A DNA stretch of 64,000 nt from Camellia lanceoleosa (GCA_025200525.1 CM045767.1:121818346-121882345); one strand, 5' to 3'. Shown: positions 46,164 through 58,505, counted from the first letter of the stretch. Numbers and translations are program-made. Notes: a model not told the origin generated them from the letters alone.

Positions 46164-49100
46164 TGTAGACGTCCCCGAACGTCCCGGGAGGGAAATCCCG
46201 TTTTGTTCGTTTAGGCTCACTACAGTTCAGGACTCAAAGTCACGGTCCTGTATCTAATCTCGCAGAGTGCAATGCAAGACCGATGAATCATCAAAGAGTC
46301 CAAATCCGGTAAATTGTTTTGGAAAATAGATTTTTTGAAAGAAGTTCCAAACATGGACTGCTTTGCCAGATATAGAGTCGCCACCTAAATATTTTTTTTT
46401 GGGGAATTTAGGAAACCCTGACTCATTGCCTAAGGCCACGTGTCCGTCATCACCAAAGTTGCCTTGGCTCAAGAACTTGGGTATGATTGGGGAAGGTCAC
46501 TTCGTGAGCACCCCTGCTCGCCCGATCAAAGATCGGCCTCTACTAACCATGATATCGAGTTTTGAAAACATTATGCGTTCTTATTCCAGTTATTAGTCTA
46601 GATTTACTACATGATGCGCGCAGCATACAAGTATAGACTGGATCGTCTGAGTTGGAACAAAACATTTCATGTTTGTTTTTTAAAGCGGTTTGCTACTCGC
46701 AAGTAAGCTAAAATGTGGATTTGCCACCCTCAGGTGGGCTTAGAAAAGATGGTTTGCCACTATCTAGTGGGCTTAAAACTCGCAATCAATGAATTGTTCC
46801 AATTCAGATAATCCAACCTTCACCCACAGGCATTCAGGCAGTTATATCACATAAGCACATAGCCTTATGGTAAGCATGCTATCATGGCAATCACTCACAA
46901 GCATGCAAGGATGCTAAAGCATAAGTACTTACCGAGTACTCCAAGCCATAACAGAAACTAGTTAGTAATCAATACATGATCCTACCTATGCTGAAATACC
47001 TAATGCAACACATATAGGTATGCAACTAAGATAGGCTCGGCTATTCTAAGATGGCATATGATGATGCTACAGCTAACACGTATTCAACTCGGAATTGAAA
47101 TATAATGCAGTTAGTATGATGCGCCGAGCCCGATGCATGCAAGACAGATGAATGATGCAAACATGCAAGCATAAGTATGCTAATTGAAACGTGCCCTAAA
47201 CTAACCATCATAAGCTGGTAAATAAAAGAGAAAAAGGCGTGGGGTTGGAAGACATACATCACACACACACACACACTTATTACAATTGTGCCCTCGCTCG
47301 GAGGGTCCGAATAAATAATACAAACCGCCTAATTAACTAACTCACGAGCTAATTAATTATTACAAAACCGAATTAATAACTAGCTACAACTAATTATTAC
47401 ACAACTACTAACTAACAAGTAAGCAGTAAATGAATGCTATTCCAGCCCTGTTTGGAGAAGAGGAAGGTATGCATGCTCGCTTCGATTCTTCGCCTCGAAA
47501 CACCTTCCGGTTGCTCTTTAGAGGCTCTGTTTGCAGGGTGTCTTCCAGTGTTTGTTGTTGGAACTTACCAAAACACTATTGGGGGATTCACCAGTGGCCT
47601 GCCGGCCATGAAAGGAGAGATGCCGGCCAACAATAGGGCACTGCTGGCCAAGGGTGTGACACTGCTGGCCATCAGTGGTGCACTGCCGGCTACTGGTGTG
47701 CTGTGACACCAAGTTGCAACAAAGCACAAAATAGAGAGAAGGGAGGGTCTCCCAAGGGCATGTATGCACTATGCCACCCCATATTGCCTCAAAACATCAA
47801 GGGAGAGGCCTAGTCGGATCCACGACCATCAATCACGCATCCCGATGCATGATGGCCAAAGATCCAACTTGTGCAAATCAATATGAAAATGAATGCACAA
47901 ATACAACAAGTAAAGCCTAGAAACTCTATCATGAATCATCAAGAGCTTCGGCGATTGAGAATTGAGACACGTTTCATCACTTTAAGTACGAAACGTCCCT
48001 CGTTTCCCGTGTCTGGACTAACCCTACTCCAAACAATGCAACACATAAGCATGGCAAACATGCAATATGACTAACATGTAACCTAGCATACGCAATGCAA
48101 TGGACTAAAATGGCATACACAATGTACGATGGACTTACACCAATATGAGACAATCGAAACACATTCAAACATGCACGATGCAAGGGATCGATCCTAAGGC
48201 ATCAAATGCCACTCTACCAAAGCATGGAAAAGGATGCAAGATGGCATACAAACATGCAATTTCCAGCTCTGAAATAAGATGCTCAATGGTCCCGAATCAT
48301 GGAAATATGTCACCCGATGCATGAAATAGGCCTCGAAACTCAAAACTAGTCAAATGCATTGAACCATAAGCATGCAAAGCAAGCATTATTTGACCATGAG
48401 GCATGAAAATAGAGCCAAGGCATTCCTAAACATGCACCAAATCAGTTCCAAGCATGGCCAAAAAGTGCTAACATGAAGGGCTAAAACAACACACAACATA
48501 GGCTAGTGAGCATGGTTTACATTACATGTATATGAAGCACAAGAGAGATCACCAAACCAGCCAAAAATAGCAATATGTTATGCTAAAATATGCCCAAATA
48601 ACTACTGAAACTCAGTCAATGCATGCAAAAAAGATGGGCTCCTTTGAAAGGCCAATAAGAGGGTTGTTCCACACATATAAGATAGACATGCAAGATGGTG
48701 AAACAACCTTTGGACAGAGGTTCTGAGGGTCCTAAAACCCACCAAAAAGGGCCTGAAATGGGTCAATGAAGCATGCAATGAAAAGTCCCTTTGAAAGGGC
48801 TTGAACGGGATTGTTCTACACATGCATCAAAGACACAAAATATGACCAAAAGGGCTCTGGATGGAGTCAAGGCAGACCTTAAAACTCACCAAATAGGGCT
48901 TGAAATGTGGCTTCACAACATGCAAGTAGGAGCCCCTTTGGAAGGCCAAAAGGACCAACAAACAAAACAAGGAGAGAGGGGAGGCACCCCCCTCTGATTT
49001 TGGCTCTCAAAACAGTATGCTAGCCACTAAAAATCCACTGGATTTCAGTGGCTAGAAGGCCAAACAAAGCATGATACAAAGGCCTAGATGTAAGGCTTAA

Positions 49101-50704
49101 AACAAGAAGCAAACAAGCATACAAGGGGGTAGATGACCCCCAACATAAAAATGCCCTTAATCAAACGTCAATAGGGGCTCAAAATAAGACTCTTTTCAGT
49201 TTATGACAAATATCTAAAATGCTTGCAAGCAAGGCTAAGATAGGAAGCAAAATAAGCCTACAAACAGGGATGGAGCATACAAGGAGGTAGATGACCTCAA
49301 ACAAAAAAGTATCCTGAGTCAAACTTCAAGAGGAGCTCAAAAGAAAACTTTTTTCAGTTTATGTTGAAGTCCAGAAATTCTTGCAAATAAGGCTAAACAA
49401 TGGAGCAAAATAATGCAAGAAAAGGGAAAATAGAGACTTACCCTTGAAGAGCAGATTTCCAGCAACTTTTGGACCAAGAAAGGAGTTCTTCAACCTCTGA
49501 AAATTAGCTCCAAGATACTTAGGATGGTAGTGGAGGTGTTGTGCTTGGAGGTGTAATGCAAAAGTGCAAGGAAAATGGACTAAAACCACAACAATATAGA
49601 GAGTGAGCAAGAAATATATAGAGAGAGAGAGAGAGCTATATCTCTTGTCAAAGTGCTGAACCTTTCCTGGGGAGAGAGAGCCTCTCCTTATATAGAGGAA
49701 AATCAATTCAAAGCTTCTTGAACAAGCTTGGCAAGAGCTTCATCCCTCCATACACGTGTATGGAGGGGAAATCAAAGGATTCAAGCTGGCTCAAAAGATC
49801 TGCCATGAAACCTGCTGAGAGAGGGGTGCTACTGGCCATCAGTGATGGCAGGCAGTGGCTCATTGATGGCCAACAGGGGTCACTTTTGGCCGGCATTTGC
49901 CAATCATGGCCGGCACACTCCCATAGAGGCTAGCAACAAAAATCAGTCCTAGTCCCCGTTTTGAAGAAAGCCTAAATCCTTCATCTGGATGCTTTTCAGG
50001 TCATTCTTGAGCCTAAACTGTAGCCCCAGAAGTATTCTTGGCAGCCTCACCTCAAAATTCCATGTGTGCTAAGAGATATTCCTCTTTTAGTGAAAACTGC
50101 CCAGTTTCGGTCTAACTGGATTGATGCCCAACATCCAACAACCATATCTCTCCCATCCGGACTCGGCTCGAGGAGATTTTTAAATGAAAATTGAAGCCCC
50201 GGAAGTAAGCTTTCCAACGGTGATGGCCTCATAGCTAAAATCCAAGTATTCAAAAGGATAGGCCTGATTTGGTGAGGACTTCTCGTCTCTCTCTTAACGG
50301 TTCATGCCCAACTCCTTCCCCAACTGGGTTTCTTCTCTCCTTTCCTCTTTTCTTCAACTCCAAACCTCTAAACAAGGTGTTTTGAAAGATTTTTCAAAAG
50401 AGTTAATCTATCCTTCATTCATTTCCACTTTGTCTTTGCTCGGTTACCGAAAAGTGCAACATTTAACAAAAGGCGAGAGTCGAAACATCGTAGAAACCTA
50501 TTTTCAAAAATGTTTTGAAAGAGAGGGTTTTGAAGTCTAAAAACCATTCAAAAATAGCTTTGGTCCAAAATGGGGTGTGAGGTTAGGATTTGACTCTCTC
50601 TCCTTGTTGAAGAAATTGAACCTTGGCCCTACACACCTTTCTCCACCATATAAACCATCAGTCGCGTTCATGTCTTAAGGGCGGTCAAAAATGGGGTGTC
50701 TACA
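46164..50704 (-). repeat. 4.5-kb LTR of the Tat/Ogre-like element
   Basis: Begins TGTAGACACCCC and ends GGACGTCTACA on the - strand. It contains a CA microsatellite (about 47255-47275), many dispersed GCATGC/ATGCAA words between 46900 and 48500, a GA tract at 49615-49635, and two clusters of TGCTGGCC/GCCGGCC words (47590-47710 and 49825-49925). On the - strand a TATA-like TATATAAGGAG lies near 49690. Open frames within it are short and not conserved, and none is called. Confidence 0.8.
47585..47710. repeat. GCCGGCC/GCTGGCC word cluster in the long LTR
   Basis: Irregular repeats such as CTGGCCATCAGTGGTGCACT and TGCCGGCCAACAATAGGGCA occur every 20-30 bp. A second cluster with the same words (CTGGCCATCAGTGATGGC) is at 49825-49925 in the same LTR. 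Confidence 0.65.
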
Positions 50705-50709
50705 CTTAC

Positions 50710-51257
50710 CTAAAAAATAATAATTAAAAAAGTAGAAATCATAGATAAATTAAATTAAAAACAAAAAAAAAGTAGAAACCAACAACTTCATCTAAAATAA
50801 ATTGGGAAAATAAAATAAAATAGAAACCACTCAAAAATAAAGAAGATAATAATTTAGATATGGATATCAAAAAGATAAAACAATATCTAAGTTTGAATTA
50901 CGATTTAGTAATATAATTATCTATTTTTTTTTATGTATATCTATCAAAATTTTAAATAACTTAATAGGACAAATTAATCAATTTTCTAAAATTATTGATT
51001 TTTCAATTTATAAAATAGATTAAAAAAATAATTGATTAATTTATTTATTTAATTATTTTAGAAATAATAATTATCCCTTAATTTATGAATTTCAAATGGA
51101 AAGATAACAAAAATATTTCAAAATCTCTCCATCATAATGTCTCTCACCGATTTTAAAAAATATATATATTAAAACTTGCCTTCTTTCTCTCTTTCCCAAA
51201 AAATAAGATAATATTTTTCATGAAAGTTATGGGTTTCTATGTATATCTTATATATTA
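50710..51257 (+). mobile_element. Helitron-related AT-rich repeat, continued
   Basis: Continues the repeat interrupted at 44421 (CTTACCTAAATAATAATAATT-type block). It is interrupted again at 51263 by a solo LTR. Related copies at 36530 and 58840 show the uninterrupted TATATTATAACATAAC site. Confidence 0.6.
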
Positions 51258-51262
51258 TAGTA

Positions 51263-52657
51263 TGTAGCGACCCCGGTCTTTTTCCATTTGATTGGTGTAT
51301 AAACCAACTCTTGATGTTTCTAGATTTCATCTCTTTCTACTATAAATCCATCCTAGGTCCTTTGTTAAAAAGGTAGAGGAGAGTGAGGCTACATTTTTAA
51401 AAAAAAAAAAGTGGATTTGGAGCACTTTGATTGTCATCTTCTCCATTTGGGTTCTCCTTTGAGGTAGGGATTCTCCTTGTTCTCTTTTCAATACTCCTAC
51501 TATAGATAGACATGTGGTTATTTTTGTATTGCATGAAAACTACATCATGTTGGAATTTTATATAAATTCATGAGGTTGAACTTTGGGTTGGTTGTTGGTT
51601 TTAGATCTTTGATTATTAGATGTGCTTTGGGCTAATTGGGTGGTTAATTAGCGAGTTGTTGTTGAAAGGAGAGAAACCCTAATATTTATTGATTTAATAA
51701 TTTAATAGAGGGTTTGATCTTTGGGTTTTAAATGAAACCATTGTTGGCTATTGTAGATGATTGAGGCTTTTGTTCAATAATGAGAAAGAGGAAGAAAAAC
51801 CTATTATGGTGATTATGATTTAATTTGTATAATTAAATTGGAATGGCTTTGAAAGGAATGTAGTTGATTAAAATGAGTTAGGGCTTATTGTCCTTGAAGT
51901 TAGTTTTGGGAAAAAAAAAGGAAGTGGATTGGTTTTGTGGAATAGGAATGGTACTTTGAAATAAGTATGAATATTGATCTTATACTACTATGTTAGTATT
52001 TGTGTTAAGTTGATAATCTCATGATAATTGAGTAAGTTTATAGATGTATAATATACTTGCATCTAGAGGTTTTGTTTGTGTTGAATTTATGCATTATACA
52101 TGTTGGATAATATCTTTGGCTTACTAAACACATAGTTAGTAGAGCAAAGTGGAATTTGTGTGTTTAGTTAATATCATGGATTTGATTCATTGATTGATGG
52201 TATACATGTTGGTGGGTTGTAATTTATGTTTTACAAAGGTATGCATGTATGGTTATGATAATATTGGGAATGAATCAAAATGTCAAAATAAACATGTTTG
52301 ATGATTCTCCTAAGTAGTGGTTAATATTATGAAAGGATGGGAATGGGGATTAATGAGAGGAATATGGAAAGATGAAAAAGGAAAGTTCATACATATATAT
52401 TTTTGTATAAACTGTCACATTATTATTCTAGTATGAGAAAGAGTGTTCATGATCATATTATTGTTGAGGATCATGTTGAGATCCCTGCTACAAGATTTGG
52501 ATCTACTTATTTGTTGTTACACCCTTCATTTGTTTATTTAAAGGTTGTAAGCCTAAGGGCAATTTATTAGTATGTTCATGTAATGTTGACTTTGCATAAT
52601 TGAATTAAGTTAATGAATTTGGTAATGACTTCGAGTAATAAAAAGTGGGGCGTGACA
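51263..52657 (+). mobile_element. Solo LTR, 1,395 bp
   Basis: TGTAGCGACCCCGG to GGGGCGTGACA, with exact TAGTA duplications at 51258-51262 and 52658-52662. It shares its 3' half with 1-626 and short blocks (GAGGTAGGGAT, TTTGGGTCAAT-like) with the 2.1-kb gypsy LTRs, but lacks the GCTCGAGC array. No coding capacity is seen. Confidence 0.92.
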
Positions 52658-53129
52658 TAGTATAACATTAAAAAAAACTAAAAATCAAATATATAAACAG
52701 ATAAAATTAATAAATTTAATTTTTATTTATTCAGTCAAAATCTTTCTTTTGTATCTCAATATCCAATTTTAAAATTTAAAAATCTATTTGATCTAAACAA
52801 ATCTAATTTGAAAACATCTTCCACCATCATAGTTTAAATCAATAAAACTCACATATCTATCACATATCTAACTCACATCATAACTTACCTAAATAATAAT
52901 AAGTAAAAACAAATAGAAATCACAAATAAATTAAATTAAAAAAAAAAGTAGAAGCCCAAAACTCCGTCTTAAATAAATTAAAAGAAAAAACAAATAGAAA
53001 CCACACAAAAATAAAAAAGATAAGAATTTAGATATAGATCTCAAAAAAATATGATAATATCTAAATTTGAATTATGATTTTATAATATAATTATCTATTT
53101 TTCTGATGTATATCTATCAAAATTTTAAA
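52658..53129 (+). mobile_element. Helitron-related AT-rich repeat, continued
   Basis: Same repeat type as 35640-37400 and 58850-59350 (TATATCTATCAAAATTTTAAA). It is broken at 53130 by the Pack-MULE-like element and resumes for about 45 bp after 54480 (AAATCACTTAATGAGAC), then ends. Confidence 0.6.
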
Positions 53130-53904
53130 GGGATTTTTTCAAAGGTCCTTGGTATTAAGATTTTATAGTATAAAAGACACTCAATATTTTTCATAATGTG
53201 TAAGGTCCCTCAACATTGATCTAAAGAAAATTCGATCTAGAGAATTTCTTTGGATAAATTTTCTCTGGACTTCACAGAGAAATTCTGGTTCATAGAGAAA
53301 TTCTGGTTCACAAGGCTTCATTATTATTGAGAATTTGTTTGGACTATAAATTTGAATTGTTGAGAATTTCTTTGGACTATAAATCTGTAATTTATTGCAG
53401 GGTGCATTCACAAGGCTTCAAAATTTTCTGATTTATTCTTACCTGATCTAGAGAAAATTCAAAGCACTCTAGAGAAATTCAAAATTTTTTTGCTTTGTTC
53501 TTACTTGATCCAGAGAAAATTCAAACCACTCCAGAGAAATACAAAATTTATCTACTTTGTTTTTACCTGATCTAGAGAAAATTTAAACCACTCCAAAGAA
53601 ATTCTTTGATAGCCTTCATCATCATCATCATCTTCTTTCTACATCAAATAAGCAGTTGTAGCTGTATCATGAAAGCCACAGAAGCAACATCACTTTGATA
53701 ACTTCAATACAAACGCACAACAAGACAAATGATTAACTAGAGGTAGCATGAGGCAATAACAGTATCAACTCCACCCATCAATGGCTTGATTTGACCATTC
53801 TAGAATAAGCTGGAGTCAACAACAGCTCAAAAAAAAGACAAAAAAACACAGCCACAACACTAGAGAAATTTTGGGAATCCAAATTTCTCTGGACTGGACA
53901 TTTT

Positions 53905-54025
53905 AGAGAAATTCAACAGACTTGATCATTTTCAAACAATCTCTCCACGAGTACTTCTCTCCCAAGCTCTTCAACACAGCATGCAATTCCTTCGTTGATA
54001 TCAATCCATTCACATCCTAACCCTA
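53905..54025 (-). pseudogene. Calmodulin-like protein fragment (EF-hand 3 region)
   Basis: On the - strand DVNGLISTKELHAVLKSLG is followed by EKYSWRDCLKMIKSV and then repeat sequence with a stop. This corresponds to the third EF-hand and the linker to the fourth in plant calmodulin-like proteins (family pattern D-x-N-G-x-I-S-x-x-E-L). The start of the EF loop is lost and the fourth hand is missing. It faces away from the EF-1/EF-2 fragment at 54058-54345, so the order and strand of the parent gene have been rearranged. Confidence 0.7.
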
Positions 54026-54057
54026 ACTAAGGCCCAAAGCCATCAGTGTACTTGTAG

Positions 54058-54345
54058 GACAAGGCGGAGGTGGAGAAGGTGTTCAATCACTTCAACGCCA
54101 ACGACGATGGCAAGATCTTGGCGACGAAGCTCATATCAGTCATGAAAGCTCTCCAATCCAACACATCGGAGAACGAAATGAAGCGGATGATGGAGGAGCT
54201 TGACACCGACCTCGACGGCTTCATCAGCCTCGAAGAGCTTGCCAGTTTCTACAAGGGTGGCAATGACACCGTTGAAGCTGTCGGAGACGACGGTGGTATG
54301 GCAGGGCTGAAGGATGCCTTCAAGTTGTATGATTAGGACAAAAAC
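54058..54345 (+). pseudogene. Calmodulin-like protein fragment (EF-hands 1-2)
   Basis: Reads KAEVEKVFNHFNANDDGKIL onward. The first EF loop (NANDDGKILATK) has lost its position-12 acidic residue. The second loop (DTDLDGFISLEE) keeps all ligands. The frame then reaches the start of EF-hand 3 (DAFKLYD) and a TAG at 54334-54336. There is no ATG in frame; a TAG at 54055 lies just upstream. In family members a third and fourth hand follow, but here the sequence ends in a (GA)n run. GC and codon use are unlike the flanking AT-rich DNA, consistent with capture of a host gene. Confidence 0.8.
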
Positions 54346-54539
54346 GAAGTGATCTCATCTTTGAGATCTACGCGCGCGAGAGAGAGAGAGAGAGAGTGAG
54401 AGAGTTAGAAATGAAAAATAATATTGTGGATCTCTTCTATTACTAAAAATGGGAATGGGACCTTAGATTAAATTTCCTAAATTTTAAATCACTTAATGAG
54501 ACAAATTAATCAATTTTCAAGTCTTATTTAAAGAATAAT

Positions 54540-55180
54540 CTGATTAATCATCCCAACTCCTAGACTTCATGGGCACTGGCAAAGGAACTAACGGATTAGG
54601 TTAGGTGAGGTTTAAGTTGTTGGAGGTAACATTCTCCTACTCCATAAATTTATTTGTTTTTTAATTTTATTTTTTTTCCTATGTGATTCTTTTCTCTACT
54701 GTTGGTTTGGTTTTAGTTTCGGTTTTAGTGAGGTTTATGTGTTTATTTACATGTTTGTATGGTAAAGAAAAATTATTGGTGATTATGGATGCAATTGAAG
54801 TATCTATGTCCGTTCTGTGCCAAAGATTTTGATCGTATTTTGTTTTTTTCAATGAAGACCATAAAATTGAAGTAAAAAAAATGGGTATCAAATTTTTTTA
54901 TTTTCTATTGTCATTTTATTTTATAGAAAATGTGAAAATTTATTGAGAATTCAAAATTTTACTATAACATTACATTTTTGTATAACTAGGTAAATTTAAA
55001 ATTTTTAAATTTTATTGTGTTGTTTATTTTTATCCTCTTTCTATCTCATTATACTATTGCTACTATTTGTTAGTTTGTTAATTACAATTCAATTAATTAA
55101 AAATGAAAGCTTAATATAACTTTTCATATATATTATAGTTAATTTATTACAGGTATAGTTGTATATAATAAAATAATATA
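54540..55180. other. AT-rich intergenic sequence, nothing recognised
   Basis: No transposon end, RNA gene or protein-coding frame is recognised. Confidence 0.5.
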
Positions 55181-57340
55181 TAGGGAGGTTATAGTGATCC
55201 CGGTTTTCCCTCTCCTGTTTACTGTATTCCGGACTCAGTTCCGTTGATAGTTGTTGTTGTCTGTATTTCGTTTCCGTCCTTTAACTCTTTGTATTTGAGT
55301 TTAGAATTGCTTTGGGCGTGTTTCGAACAGGTTGGTTGAGCTTTTGTCCTAATTTTTGTTGCCCAGATTTTTAGTGATCCGCTCGAGCAGGTCTTCTTAC
55401 GATTGAGCGGAGTTTGCATACCTTCAGTAGTTTTTCCGTCTGCAAAAATACTGCAGATGTGTTTCTCATGCTCGAGCGGATTTTCTTACGCTCGAGCGGG
55501 TATCCTTGCGCTCGAGCGGGTGTTCGATGTCTGTAAAAATACTGGAAGAGTGTAATCTACGCTCGAGCGGGTTTTTCTTTGCGCTTGAGCGGGTGGAGTT
55601 TTGCAGTTGTGTCTTGCGCTCGAGCGGGTATCCTTGAGCTCGAGCGGGTCCAGTTTTTGGTGTTTGACACTCGAGCGTCCTATTCTCCGCTCGAGCGGAT
55701 CATTCGTATATTAGTTGGCAACTAGGTCATTTTAGATCATTTCAACTCTCACTCTCTCTCTTACTTTTCAAAAACCTATTTTGAGAGCTTATCTCACTAG
55801 ATTTCACCTTCTCTCTAAGGTTTGATCTAGTTTGAGTGATCTTCTACCTTAGTTCCTTTGCAAAAAGTGTAGAGCTTGGCTTGGGCCACCTATCAATCCG
55901 AAAATCTTGGGATTTGGAGCACTTTCGATTTTCTTTACCTTCTCCTTTGGACTCCGAATTTGAGGTAGGGATAACTACTCATATTTATGATCTTTGACAT
56001 AAACTTGTTGTCATTTTGATGTAATGTTGAAGTTGGGTAATTGTGGGTGTTAGGGTTTCAAATATGAAAAGAGGGGTTTTGTTATTTTGACCAATACGCA
56101 TTTGTTTTGGGTCTTAAAAGAGGGTATTGATGTTATTTGTTAATATTGGGACCTTTGGGGTCAATGTTGAGAAAAAAGGGAAAAACCCTAATCTATTATT
56201 AAGAATTAATTTGTATAATTAATTTTGGGAATATGAAATTGAGTTGGAAATAATAAAATTGGCTCATTATGAGATAGAATGGTGGAGTTGGATTTGTTAA
56301 TCACCCACCTTGGAATTGTTGATAATTTATCTGTTGGATGTAATTATTATCTGTTTAGAAATAATTGTTTTGGGTTATCGGTGGAGGATAGTCTTGATTG
56401 TTGTAGACACTGCATGATAATTAGGTGAATTGAAACTAATTTATTGAATATGTCATTGAATCTGACGGTTGGAATAATACATCGAATTTGTGTATTGATT
56501 GATTGTGTATATGATAATTGTTTATATATATTGTTTTGCGTGGGAGAAGATAGGGGATGTACTCCACGGTTTAGGGGAAGATAGGGGATGGACTCCTAAA
56601 CCGGATGTTATTTGGGAGGAGATAGGGGATGGACTCTATTGATACAGCAAATCTGTGTATCATTTATGAAGTATGGAAGTGTTTTAATATGATATTGATA
56701 CAACAAATATATGTATCTATTATGAAGTATGGAAGTGTTTTGATATGAGTTGTTATCTCATTTGAAATGGAAGTATCGTTGACATGAGTTGTAATCTCAT
56801 TTAAATTGTTGGCCAAGTTCTGAGCCATGTTTATGAATTGAAAACTTGTTAAGTAAAGGAAAGTAAAATGGACATGGACATATTTGTCATGGGATTGGAC
56901 GGTGTTGTAAGTTGGTTGACCAGTTTTAACATTTATCGAATGTTCATGTTTTAGTCATTGTTTATACTATGTTTAGCACATCTCTATTGGGCGTTGGCTC
57001 ACCCTATATGGGAAATCATTTTCAGGTGCAGGTGATATGCCGCCTCCAAGGACTTAGCTTAGGAGGTTTTAGAAGCTGAAGGCTTACTTTTGTAATTATT
57101 TTGTGTACTACATGTAATTCAAGCCAAGGGCTTACTTTGTGTTTTGAGTTAGTACTCTCATTTTTTTTGTAACCAAGTGTTGGCTTGGAAAGTTGTAAGC
57201 CCGTAGAGTATTTACTTTTGTTGTCAACATGTAATACTTTTGGATTAAGTACTTTGATGAATGGAAATATGTTTATTTCTCTCATGTTTATGGATGTCAC
57301 GAATGTATGATTTATGGGTTTAATTTTTGAGGGCATTACA
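55181..57340 (+). mobile_element. Gypsy-family LTR with polypurine-tract remnant
   Basis: The LTR proper is 55190-57340 (TATAGTGATC to GGGCATTACA), 2,151 bp, same family as 20846. It is preceded by TAGGGAGGT, which matches the end of the polypurine tract in front of the 3' LTR at 30400. Flanks (GAGGT and ATCTC) do not form a duplication. This suggests a 3' LTR whose element has been deleted, not a clean solo LTR. GCTCGAGC-type sites start at 55381, 55401, 55470, 55490, 55510, 55561, 55583, 55618, 55638, 55669 and 55689. The TATA box is lost. Confidence 0.8.
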
Positions 57341-58505
57341 ATCTCTAAATATAATTTCCATTTTTTTTTATGTGATTAAAATAGTCCATCTTAAATAGAA
57401 TATAGAAGATTTAGATGACTTCTTTTATTTCTAAAAAACTCAATCTATAATTGTTTATGTCCACAAAACAAAACTGATAAACACAAATCCAAAAGCTGCA
57501 CATTTTTTCCTTTTTATTTTTTATTTTTTTTATTTTGTAATATGTAGGATATTTACAAATGAAAAATGTTCGACACCTCAAATTTTTTTTTTCATAATTT
57601 GACTTATAATGATGTAGTCATAAGTGTCAATTTTTATACAAATATGATAATAGAATTAATTAAATTATACATTTCAACCAACTACATACTCAAACTTTGA
57701 ATATTTTAAGATGTTATTTCACTATAATTCCAATTAAAATAATCTTCAACCCTTAATATTTTTTTTTCAAATTATAATTTTATGAAAATTTAAAAATATG
57801 AAATGTTTAAAATTATTTTTTTTCCATCAAAATTGGTGAAAAGAAAAAAAATTAGGATAAGAATGAAAGTTCTTTTAAAAATTGATAGAAAATTTAATGA
57901 AAAAGTTAAAGTAATTCATATCAAATCAAAATTAGATAAAAATTGGATTAAAAAAATTAAAACAAAATAATTAGATAAAAAAATTAAATGAAAATTAAAA
58001 GAAAATGCTAAAATTTTGAAAATCAAATTAGATAAAAAAAATTAAAAGAAAATGCTGAAAGTTTGAAAATATTTTGAAACTTTCTTATTCTTAAAGATTA
58101 GAAATCTGTGTTCATATTGTATTTTTAGTTATGAAATTGAAATCAAAAGAAATGTAACTTAAATTATTGGATTAATAATAGAAATATCATATTAATTCTT
58201 GTTAAATATCACTCCACTTCACATTTAATAATAAAATTGTATATTTGTCTTAATTATAACTTTTAAATTTATATATTTTCATAACAAGAAGAGATATGTC
58301 ATAACCCATTTAATTAGGTTTTAATTTTTTTTTAATACAAATTATCAAAATTGCACTAAATAGATTTATATATTTTGTAATTTTTTAAACTAATAAGTTA
58401 AAAAGTTATAAATATAAAAGTTAACTTATAAATTTTATGTATACCACAAAATAAAATATTAAATTATTTCAAAATAATTATTATGATTTTTTTTAAAATT
58501 TTATA
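57341..58505. other. Very AT-rich sequence, nothing recognised
   Basis: Repeated AATTAGATAAAAAAATTAAA-like words at 57900-58040 are low complexity. No gene is seen. Confidence 0.5.

Larger units (their letters stand above)
44427..50704 (-). mobile_element. Tat/Ogre-like LTR retrotransposon with large internal deletion
   Basis: Flanked by exact CTTAC duplications (44422-44426 and 50705-50709). On the - strand: a complete 4,541-bp LTR (50704-46164), a PBS-like stretch, a partial gag (45457 to about 44640), then only the last ~213 bp of the second LTR (about 44639-44427). That LTR end repeats 46164-46376 closely. The gag type and the very long LTR fit the Tat/Ogre group. Protease, RT, integrase and most of the second LTR are gone. 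The rest of the body is non-coding. Confidence 0.85.
53130..54478. mobile_element. Pack-MULE-like element with calmodulin-like gene fragments
   Basis: The left end is GGGATTTTTTCAAAGGTCC. The right end, read on the - strand, is an imperfect match (AGGAAATTTAATCTAAGGTCC). It is flanked by AATTTTAAA at 53121-53129 and 54480-54488, a 9-bp duplication. Copies of the host repeat show CAAAATTTTAAATCACTTAATG uninterrupted. The ends are shared with 18970-20592 in reverse. It carries a 62-bp tandem repeat (starts at 53436, 53498 and 53560) with AGAGAAATTC words, and two calmodulin-like fragments on opposite strands. No transposase is present. Confidence 0.75.

Noticed and set aside
47430..47769. Overlapping frames on both strands in the Tat-like LTR
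   Set aside because: They cover the GCCGGCC repeat cluster, are out of phase with each other and have no start context or domain.
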